The notes under the pieces were generated by a model. It was not told where the DNA came from. It did not search any database and worked only from the letters and a program-made list of their open reading frames with translations. The position numbers and the translations under genes are program-made. Below, in pieces: positions 55,791 through 64,000 of a stretch of 64,000 bases of DNA (the stretch's first letter is position 1; each line of letters opens with the position of its first letter). Source of the DNA: Colocasia esculenta (Eukaryota; Streptophyta; Magnoliopsida; Alismatales; Araceae); the NCBI GenBank assembly GCA_014218235.1, contig CM024753.1, forward strand, positions 178,598,348 through 178,662,347, read 5' to 3'.

Positions 55791-56573
55791 AACTCAGAAA
55801 TGAAAAGTGTATGATTTCCAAAGGGTATGACTTATTCCTGGACATTATGGGAGACTCTCTTATAATCAAAATACCCTTTCATACAAGTGGCGAAGAGGAG
55901 AAGGACTTATGGACACATGGCAACCTTGGATGAACCCTAGGTTTTTGTGCACACGTCTCCCACATATGAGGGAGTGCACTGAGGTTATAAAAAGCCTCTA
56001 GTCTCATCTGAAAGGGGTATCCATCCACAGAGGTCGTGTAGAGCAAGGCCAAGAATAGAGACAGAGTGAAAGTGCTGGAAGAGGAGAAAGAGTAGAGTAG
56101 CATATCGAAGGAGAGCAGCAAAGGAAGAATAAGTAGCAAATCCATATCTGAAACAGAGCATCGTGAATTGAAGAAGACCTCCATCAAATCCTCTCAAGGG
56201 GTTTCAATTCAAGATCCCAACAGATAGCTCTCAACGAGGAACATCCAATTCACACTTCTATCCCTCATTTCTATTGGAATGTTCATCTGAATTTGTCTTT
56301 GAATTTGCTTGAGCAATCTGCACAAGTGTTCTGTGTAGATCTCAGTACATGTGATTGTGTGGATCTAATCAATGCTAGAGGATATGATATTATAGAAACT
56401 TGATCTAGCATGTGTGTGTGTGTTCTGAGCAAGTGTGCTCATGTGTGTGTGGTTTGAGCCATCGAGCTCTTATGTGTGTGTGTGGTTTGAGCTGTCGTGC
56501 TCAAGTGTGTTTGAACCATCGTGCTTAAGTGTGTTGGAGCCGTCGTGCTCGTGTGTGTTGTACTCAGGGTTTT

Positions 56574-58866
56574 TGTTGCCTAGATAGCAAGCCCAAAGGA
56601 GGGGTGAATGGATTGCTAAAAATTATTTTAGACTAATACCTGTAAATAAAAACACTTGACAGAAAATACTAAGTTCGACAATTAGAGTTAGTGTGGAATA
56701 AAGATAAACAAGCAAGCCCACATAGACAACAAGAAGTTTTATCCTAGTTCGAATCTCCTATCCCAAGGAGTCCTACGTCCAGTCTCCAAGCAACCACTTG
56801 GGATTCCACTATACAAGGGTACAGTCCCCCTTAAGGACACTTACACATCCAGCCGCAGCTAGCCTACTCTTCTCAACCTGAAGAGGTACAACACCACCTG
56901 TATCAAACAGGTCTTCCTTCGTACCAAAGGGAAAGCAACCACCTGTTCAACAACAGGTCTTCTCTTCACACTAGAAGAGGATCAACTGCAAAGAATGCGT
57001 TGTAAGAGGGAGGCCCCAAGACCGAGCTTATAATCACTTGCTTCATCTGAGGTGAAATCTGAGAGGCACACGATGATTACAAGATGTCTCTCTCTCATAT
57101 CTACGCAAGCTCTCAAAAACAAATGCACTATTCTCACATAGAGAGCTAAGAGCTACAGATGGTTGGATTTGACGAGCTGGCTATTGTTGTTCTTCAGGTG
57201 ACTGGAGTTCTAAGCTTCTCAAAGGTTCAAAGGTTCGAACTATCTGACTGTCCTCCATGGAGTCACTAGTCTACTATCTATCTTCTGCGAAATATTTTGA
57301 CCATTGTAGTAGCCATTGAAATATCCGTTGTCTCACAGCTTCATGCACGTTAGAGAGACTAGTCCAAAGCAAGGAGCAGGTGAGCCTACAGTCATTAATG
57401 CTTGGATTGATACACACACTTTCAAGGGAAGATTGTCTGAATGTTCTATCCTTTTGTCAGGTTGACAGCTCCATCTTTGACGTGTGTTTCTATAAAAGTC
57501 CTGCATACAATAAATGCTGACACCTAGACAACTTCTCTTTGTCTAAATTATTAGTCAACATTAGTAGTCGTGCAGTATGAAGATACACCAAGAAGGAAAT
57601 GTTATTCTGTCATCACATAAAGCAAGACTCTATGTGACAAGTAAGGTAAGCAAGGATGTATCGTGTGGAAATATTGTACTACCACAATAAATGATCAAGA
57701 TTTTAGGATACAGTATGATGCACGGGAAGGCTTTTGAAATTCATAGAGTTTCGAGCATATGCATATTTAAATATTATAAGGAATGATTCTTAAATAAGAA
57801 GATAAAGCAAGACTGTTCAAGAGCTTTATAAATTTATTTGAAAGTGAAGAACATTCTGTATAGAAATGATATTGATATCAAATCGATGATACAATCATGT
57901 GAGAATGTAATCCATATTGAAACCAAGTCGATGTGAGCATAATCCATGTATTAATGAAATGAAATCGATGTTCTGTACAAAGTCGTTACTTAACAGAAAT
58001 CGATGAGCAGATGAAATCAGTGTTTCAATAGAATCGTCGTTTCATAAAAGGTCATTGTAGAGATGAAATCGTTGTAGCAATCGAATCGTTGTTTGAGTAA
58101 AATAGAATCGTTGTAGCGGCCAAATCGTTGCTTGAGAGAAATAGAATCATTGTGGCGACCAAATCGTTGTTTCTATGATGAAATCGTTGTTTTAATGAAA
58201 TCGATAAGGAAATCGTTGTTTAAGTGAAATCGATCATGAAATCGATAAGGAAATCGTTGTTTAAGTGAAATCGATCATGAAATCGTTGTTTTAATGAAGA
58301 AATCGTTGTTGTGATCAAATCGTTGTTTAAGTAAAAGTGAATCGTTGTTTTGAGCAAATCATTGTTTAAGTAGGTAAATCGTTGTTGCGATTAAATCGTT
58401 CTTTAAGTGAAAGCAAATCGTTGTTGCGATCAAATCGTTCTTTAAGTGAAAGCAAATCGTTGTTGCGATTAAATCGTTCTTTAAGTGAAAGTAAATCGTT
58501 GTTGCGATCAAATCGTTCTTTAAGTGAAAGCAAATCATTATTTCGATCAAATTATTGTTTTATTATGAAATCGTTGTTTTACTTATGAAATCATTGTGAG
58601 ACCGAAATCGTTGTTTAAGTGACTTACAGAATCATTATGGCGATCGAATCGTTGTTTCTATAAAGGAAATCGATGTGTACTTAGATAAAAACATATGCAT
58701 TGAACTTACAGCTGTGTGTGAGATAACTTATAGTTTTGCTAGATTTATTTCCTATGGATAAACTTTAGAAACAGTTGTTAGAAAACACTTTTCAAGGTTT
58801 TGTTAATCACCAAAAATTACATATATAATTCATGATAAATTTTATATGGAGATGGACTGATCATCA
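56574..58866 (-). repeat. Sirevirus-type solo LTR, minus strand (2293 bp)
   Basis: Plus-strand ends are TGTTGCC and ATCATCA (minus: TGATGATCAGTC to GGCAACA), as in the Sirevirus A family. It is flanked by a perfect GTTTT duplication (56569-56573 and 58867-58871). An AAATCGTTGTTT-type array fills about 57890-58680. There is no internal region, so it arose by LTR-LTR recombination. Confidence 0.9.
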
Positions 58867-59220
58867 GTTTTGAGTAGTATGGCCTCACTGTGTGAGGGGT
58901 GGATATAGGAATCGCTAGTGTGATTTCCAAACTGCCTAAAAAATCTCTTGTGCACTGTGGTTTGCTATTTGTCTCTTCGTTAGATGCATGCATAGGACTT
59001 CGATCTCACACTAGACATACACACACACTGTTTATCTAATTGTCTCACACATCAACTACACACACCCACACATGAGATCATTGAGGTTTTCTATCTGAAT
59101 GGATCTACAATTTGAAGTCATTTTGAATTATTGAAGTTTCCGTTGCACTTAATCACAGATCTATTCAACCCCCCCCCCCCCCCTTTCTAGATCTATTTAC
59201 CCTTATTGTTGGATCCTACA

Positions 59221-59442
59221 ACTGGTATCAGAGTAGGTTGATTGATTGAATTGATCACCAATTGTATGCTCATTGGTTGATCTAACGATCAGGAGTGATC
59301 CTACAATTGGTATCAAAGTAGGTAAACCACTCTGATTATTAGATTTAATTTTCTGTTACATTGATTCACTGTGTTTAGATCTAATAGTCTTTTGAGTTGA
59401 TCTGGTGTAATGGCACATTACATTAACTTGCATTAATTTCCT
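59221..59442 (+). other. Sirevirus B-type primer site and leader after the LTR
   Basis: TGGTATCAGAG at 59223 and a leader matching 33640-33760 follow the LTR, although that LTR is also preceded by a polypurine tract. A second copy of the LTR-end/PBS sequence (GATCCTACAATTGGTATCAAAG) lies about 75 nt on. The next gypsy element begins at 59443. Confidence 0.65.
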
Positions 59443-62335
59443 TGTAAGGCCCTTGGATTTTGCTCCTTATTTAGACTGTGTCATGTAGTGATGAGTTGCT
59501 TTGTGTATATAGTTATGTGCATGTGTATATAGAGGTATATGTATATATGTGTTTAATTCTGTATAATTTATATTAAATAATGTTGTACAAATGTATATGA
59601 TTGTCAATCATGTATATGTTGCTTTATTACATTGTATATATGGTGTTTAAGTTATACATTATATAATATATGTATATGTATATAGTGTGTATGTATGATT
59701 TAGTCATTTCTGTGTTCTGGTCGAAGTGCATGTTAACGTCAACATGTATGGACGTTAAAGGAGAGTCGACATCTAGATCGATGGACGCCAACTCCCAGTA
59801 GACGGCCAGGAATGTGGACGTCTATTTCCCCAGAATTGTGCAGTTTCAGATCCGGAAATGGCCGCGATTCGTTCGGCTCCTGTTTTGGAAACTGTCTTCC
59901 AACGGTAGGATACCCTATCCATTGCGTACCCGGACCCTTGGGTTCTATAAAAACTCTCTCTTTCGGCCAGATTAGGTTCCTTTGGCTCTTTGAGAAACCC
60001 TAGAAACTTGTGCAAAACCTATTCTTTGGAGGCTTGGATATGGCGATTGTGGGCATCTTCCGACGATCCTCTTCGACTGGAAGGAGCTCTGAACATAAAG
60101 GAAGGCTTCCCTGACCCCAGTGTGTAGTCTACATCAACACAGAACCGGATCGGGAGAAGATTTGGGCGCCTTCTTTGCTTGGCCAAGGAGGGCATCTTCG
60201 ATTAATTAAACCATCTGAAGATTTTTCTAAAGGCAAGTAACCTGTGCATATCATCTCTACCCATGTCTAGTAGGTCTCAGGTATTTTTTTACAAAATTTT
60301 TCCTCGTGTCCTGGAACCCCCATTCAACAAATCTTATGCGTTTAGTATGCACTTTTGCAGACAGAAACTTAACAGCAACATGTGCTGCCATTAAGATCCC
60401 TGGTTGGCAGCAACTTCTGGTGCTGTTAATCCATGTTGGCGGCAACATCTGTTCCGCCAAATTGTTCAAGTTTTTAGAACTGTGACTTTGATCTGTACCC
60501 TGTGATTTCGGACTTATGGTTGTATGTATATGTTGTGAAAATTTTGTGTGATCAGGTGCCGTCACTAGATCATATCTTGTAGAGGTGATGAATTTCTGTA
60601 ATTAGCCTTAATTATTAGAATTTCTGCAATGAGATAATGATCATGAATTGGTCTTGATAATTCCTAATTAATTAGATTCATGATGTATTAGGGTTTCATA
60701 AAATTTCTACGACTATATGATGACTGTGTTCAGGTATTAGCACTGTTGTGCATAACTATGTTATTGTGAAACCTGTTTAAAGGAATTTAGTGGTAATTAT
60801 TCCTGAATCATGTTTTAATTGCTAAAACTATGTTACAGATCTGAAAAATATGAAAAATTTATCGTGTGATATGTTTATTGTTTGGAACCTGCTATAAAAA
60901 TTTCATGTTGTTTTATTAACAGTAGGTACTGTTATGGATTTAAATGAGAAAATGATCATGTTAAGCATGTCAAGTTAAATTGTGTGTGATTCAGTTATGA
61001 ACAACATGCTTAGGATTGTATTAGGAGTTAATTTGCATTGCGAAACAGCAATAGCATGCTTGTAAACTGATCCATGTATTTATATGTAAATGATGCATAT
61101 AAGCATATAAATTAGTACATGTGTATCATGTGAACGTGTGACTAAATGATAATGTGATAAATGTGCTGTCAGTGACACTACTACCATAGAGGGCTGTGGA
61201 ACCGTACCGTAGTAAAGTCCCTATAGGAAAGTTCAATGTGTGTGATATCCTATGGGCAATTAGGATGAAATCCTAGAGGTGGACAAGTACCACTGGTTAG
61301 GGTGGAGAGGGCTTCTCCCGGTTCTGCGTAATTAACCAAGATCTATCACTGTGTTGCCTAGGTGATAGGTATGTGAATGTGTATATGTGTGTCCTTCTAG
61401 TGGTGGTTTGGACTATGTGTCACGGCAACTAAGTGAAAAATGTGAATATGTATAAGTGAGCTTGTGAAATGTGCAATGTGCAAATGAGCATGTGAATTTG
61501 TTAAGTGAATGAGTTAGTATGTGAACAATTGTAAATTTATGTGATTATGTTAATCAAACCAGCAAGTAAAATGTGAGTATAAATGTGATAAATATATGTG
61601 AAAGTGATTAGAAATCATGCTAGGTGTGCTATTTACTTCATACTTAATTCCATGTTCTAAATTGGTAGAATTGTTCCATGATAGGGATAATGGTTGAATT
61701 GTAAATCATGTTATAAGATGTGTGTGGAAAGTAGGTGTAGGATTATTGTGTTATACTATTTAATGTTATAAGCATGTATCATGTGTTCTAGTGCTATAAG
61801 TTTTCCATGCATATTAGTTTAGATTGTATGAAACATGCAACATGTGTTACTTCTCATCTTTAAAAGTCAGCATGTGCATATGACATGTGTAAGGGTGTTG
61901 TGCATAGATTGCTTGTTGGGTCTATTTAGACTCATACCTGCTTCGGCGTATAGGTGTGGTAGGTGTCTCCACTTCTAAGGAGGAGATTGTTAGGAGCGAC
62001 TCTAAGCACAAGGAGCAGCTTTTTTTTATGGACATGATCTGTTGTACTTTTCATTTTATAGTATGTAATCTGGAATTATGAAATTCATTTGGACAATGTA
62101 ATTTTGTTTTGGAATTGTAAACTATGGACATATGTATTTCTTTTAAATGCTATATGGATTGTGGATAGAATGTTGATGATGGAATAAGATTAGTACGTTT
62201 ATTTTTCGTTGTACTCTTGTTATTCATATGCATATCAGCCTATTGTTTAGTGTTGGGTCAATGTCCCACTGTGACAACGTTCATTATACCGACGTGAATT
62301 GGTATAATCCTACCGGTATAAGGAGGGTCGTTACA
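59443..62335 (+). repeat. 5' LTR of the plus-strand gypsy
   Basis: It starts TGTAAGGCCC and ends GGGTCGTTACA. A TATA-like CTATAAAAAC lies at 59945-59954, with pyrimidine-rich sequence after it. A GC-type splice donor AAAG|GCAAGT lies at 60232/60233. The block 61190-61370 is shared with the minus-strand relative. Confidence 0.8.
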
Positions 62336-62340
62336 GAGAC

Positions 62341-62353
62341 TGGTATCAGAGCC
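62341..62353 (+). other. Primer-binding site of the plus-strand gypsy
   Basis: TGGTATCAGAGCC lies five bases after the LTR and matches initiator tRNA-Met. Confidence 0.9.
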
Positions 62354-62490
62354 CAAGGTTGAGATTGTACATGAATATATACCATCATCTTCATATATGC
62401 TAAGTCTTTATAGAAATTGTCCACATGTGTAGAAAATGATTAATACGGAATGAAAGATAGCTAAGAAAAGGTTAGGGATTAAATAACTTA

Positions 62491-63327
62491 TAGGGTGTTT
62501 GGTTACACTTTTTTACCAATTTTTTCTCTTTTTTTTTAAAAAAAAAGGAAGAGAAGTAAGTGGGGTATGTTTGGTAAGCTGTTTCTAATTTTTGGGGAGA
62601 AAATCTTGCACCCTCTATATCTCTTTAAAAAAAAACAAGGGTCGACCTTTTTTTTTTAGACTCTCGCGTCGCGGGACCTGCACCTTCCCTCCCCCGCTGC
62701 TCCCCCCCCCTCGCGGAACCCGAACCCCCGCCCCGGTGGCCCCCTACCCCCCCCCCCCCCCCGGCGACCCCCCCCCCCCCCCCCCGGCCCCCCCCCCCCA
62801 CCCCCCCGCCCCCCTACCTTCCCCCCCAGCCCAGCGGCCCCCTGCCGCCCCGCCCCCCTGCCTTCCCCCCCCCCCCCCAGCCCCGCCCCCCTGCCTTCCC
62901 CCCCCAGCCCGGCGGGCGGCCCCCAGCCGCACCCCCCCAACCCGGCGGGCGTTGCCCCCCCTGCCGCCCCCCCCCACCTCGGCGACCCCCCCCCCCTACT
63001 GCCCCCCCCCAGCCTCGGCGGCCCTGCCTCCTCAGCCCCGGCGGCCCCCTGCCCCCCCCCCCCAACCCCGCCCCCCCTGCCTCCCCCCCCCTCCCCCGCC
63101 CCCAGCCTCGCCAGAACCCCCACTGGAACCCACCCCACTCCCGACCGAACACCACCCACCCTGCGCCCCAAATTCAAACATATCAACATAATTTTAAAAA
63201 AATTTGGATGTTTTTACCAAACAGAAGACACCACATTACCATAATTTTAAATTTAAAATTAAAAATGAATCTAACATAATTTTTTAGATAGAAATAGTTT
63301 TTTTTTTAATTGCTCCCAAACACCCTA
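62491..63327. mobile_element. PIF/Harbinger-like non-autonomous element (837 bp) with a poly-C core
   Basis: The ends TAGGGTGTTTGG and CCAAACACCCTA are perfect 12-bp inverted repeats flanked by TTA (62488-62490 and 63328-63330). A 3-bp TTA duplication is typical of PIF/Harbinger. The related leader at 30511-30696 shows the empty site with a single TTA. The interior holds A/T runs and about 440 bp of almost pure C (62690-63130). The long proline- or glycine-rich frames there are low-complexity artefacts. Confidence 0.75.
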
Positions 63328-63363
63328 TTAGTTTCTAATTGTGATTAATTTGTTTTACAGGCT

Positions 63364-63576
63364 ATGGCTTCTCATGGTAGGCATGGTGTTCCTGCTCATG
63401 AGGATGAGCAGAGGAGAGCGAAGAAGGGTGAGCAGCAGGCCCTAGCACCACAGGGTCCTATAGTGCTTCCTCCACCACCACCGGTAGATTATGGGGTGTT
63501 CATGCAAGGCCTGGTGCAGGCTATGCAGACACAGGCGTATACCCAGGCGGCACTCCAGGCTCAGCTGGAGGCTCAG
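63364..63576 (+). CDS. Gypsy gag exon 1 (71 codons)
   Basis: An ATG three bases after a TTTTACAG acceptor-like site opens a Gag N-terminus: a basic start, a PPPPPV stretch and a helical Gln/Ala-rich end. At CTCAG|GTTAGA the frame would stop within five codons, but reading resumes in the same phase at 63664. Confidence 0.7.
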
Positions 63577-63663
63577 GTTAGAAATGTTAGATAGAAGTAG
63601 TCTATTTTCATTAAATGTATGATTGTTATATTGTTTTTGTGTTGATTATATTGAATGTTGTAG
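63577..63663 (+). other. Predicted gag intron 1 (87 bp)
   Basis: GTTAGAAATG ... GTTGTAG, AT-rich, phase 0, with in-frame stops. An acceptor three bases later (GCAG, 63666) would also keep the frame. Confidence 0.6.
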
Positions 63664-63873
63664 CAGGCTCAGACTCCAGCTCCAGTTGCCCAGGAGAATG
63701 GCCATGGTGGTCCTTCCATCATGGAGCGATTTAAGAGGATGGCTCCACCCTCTTTCAAGGGGGAGAGTCCGCAATTGCTGGCGGAGAGCTGGATGAGGGA
63801 GATCGAGAAGATCTTCCGAGCTATTAGCTGTGTCGAGGATGATAAAGTGAGCTTGGCCACCTACATGCTACAG
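63664..63873 (+). CDS. Gypsy gag exon 2 (70 codons)
   Basis: It encodes part of a Ty3/gypsy Gag capsid core: ERFKRMAPPSFKGESPQLLAESW, then EIEKIFRAI and DKVSLATYMLQ, matching the plant pattern F..L.PP.F.G...P..AE.W...IEK....... V.LATY.L. It ends at TACAG|GTAATT. Confidence 0.78.
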
Positions 63874-63952
63874 GTAATTGTTAGTTATATATGCATGTAT
63901 TTGTGTTAAGTTTGGATTTTGTTAGATTGGTCCTTATGGGTGATTGTTGTAG
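63874..63952 (+). other. Predicted gag intron 2 (79 bp)
   Basis: GTAATTG ... GATTGTTGTAG, AT-rich, phase 0. Without splicing the frame stops at 63907-63909. Confidence 0.6.
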
Positions 63953-64000
63953 GAGAGAGTCGATGTGTGGTGGGCTTCTTTGCTTCGCACCAGATTTGAG
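63953..64000 (+). CDS. Gypsy gag exon 3, cut by the window edge
   Basis: It reads ERVDVWWASLLRTRFE, the WW-containing continuation expected directly after ATYMLQ in plant gypsy Gag. The join therefore restores a continuous capsid motif. It runs off the window. Confidence 0.7.

Larger units (their letters stand above)
55221..59220 (+). repeat. Sirevirus B LTR, split by a solo LTR
   Basis: It runs from TGTTGAGTTGTG to GGATCCTACA and is 1.70 kb without the nested 56574-58871. A polypurine tract (AAGGGGAGAT) abuts its left end and a primer site (TGGTATCAGAG at 59223) its right end. It starts with three copies of a roughly 36-bp TGATGATGACATATTG repeat (55236-55345) and holds a GTGTCGACAC-type array (55446-55790). 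A run of about 16 C lies near 59169. Confidence 0.75.
59443..64000 (+). mobile_element. Plus-strand Ty3/gypsy element, 5' part only (runs off the window)
   Basis: It consists of the 5' LTR 59443-62335, a PBS at 62341, a leader with a nested DNA transposon, and the start of gag. LTR and leader match the minus-strand gypsy at 26085-31229. Protease, RT and integrase would lie beyond the window, so activity cannot be judged. Confidence 0.85.

Noticed and set aside
58382..58588. Repetitive ORF (RSNRSLSESKSLL repeats)
   Set aside because: It is the translation of the AAATCGTTGTT LTR array and reads in both strands.
62592..63191. Proline-rich 199-codon ORF and glycine-rich ORFs opposite
   Set aside because: They are translations of an almost pure poly-C stretch inside a PIF-like element.

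Overview
This is nuclear DNA of a flowering plant. One ordinary gene sits at the left edge: a class I LOB-domain (LBD) transcription factor on the minus strand. Almost everything to its right is nested LTR retrotransposons with a few DNA transposons. The GC-rich, intronless LBD coding region and the large share of Sirevirus-type copia and chromodomain gypsy elements suggest a repeat-rich monocot, but the sequence does not settle the species. I see no rRNA, tRNA or organelle genes.

Layout. 1-2.7 kb: LBD gene and GA/CT-rich upstream region. 2.7-5.2 kb: intergenic, with an inverted-repeat element, a candidate solo LTR and a 73-bp tandem duplication. 5.2-16.05 kb: an old minus-strand chromodomain gypsy (Tekay/Del type) with 2.52-kb LTRs, a decayed pol, a 5-bp target duplication, and a 1.73-kb non-autonomous hAT element in its right LTR. 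16.7-31.2 kb: a rearranged minus-strand gypsy whose long LTR is interrupted by a young, nearly intact copia element (16982-26079, LTRs about 99% identical). 31.2-33.6 kb: a truncated minus-strand Sirevirus (gag plus LTR). 33.6-59.4 kb: a plus-strand Sirevirus ('B') broken into pieces by a minus-strand solo LTR carrying a gypsy solo LTR, by a complete 13-kb Sirevirus ('A', 39827-52874) with a 4-kb extra 3' region, and by a further solo LTR. 59.4 kb to the end: the 5' LTR, leader and start of gag of a plus-strand gypsy, cut by the window edge, with a PIF/Harbinger-like element in its leader.

Most notable. The young copia element has four hairpins in its leader that share an identical 19-nt apex on four different paired stems. 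They lie inside a predicted 2.27-kb intron. Its donor is in the LTR at the end of a 55-codon open reading frame, and its acceptor joins that frame exactly to gag. Splicing would give an N-terminally extended Gag mRNA lacking both the primer-binding site and the hairpins, so only unspliced RNA would keep them. This resembles a packaging signal combined with separation of mRNA and genomic RNA. Separately, the gypsy at the right edge appears to have two short phase-0 introns within gag, which is unusual for a retroelement. Several LTR families here carry different arrays of short motifs, some of them dyads, suggesting repeated evolution of motif-array promoters or RNA elements.
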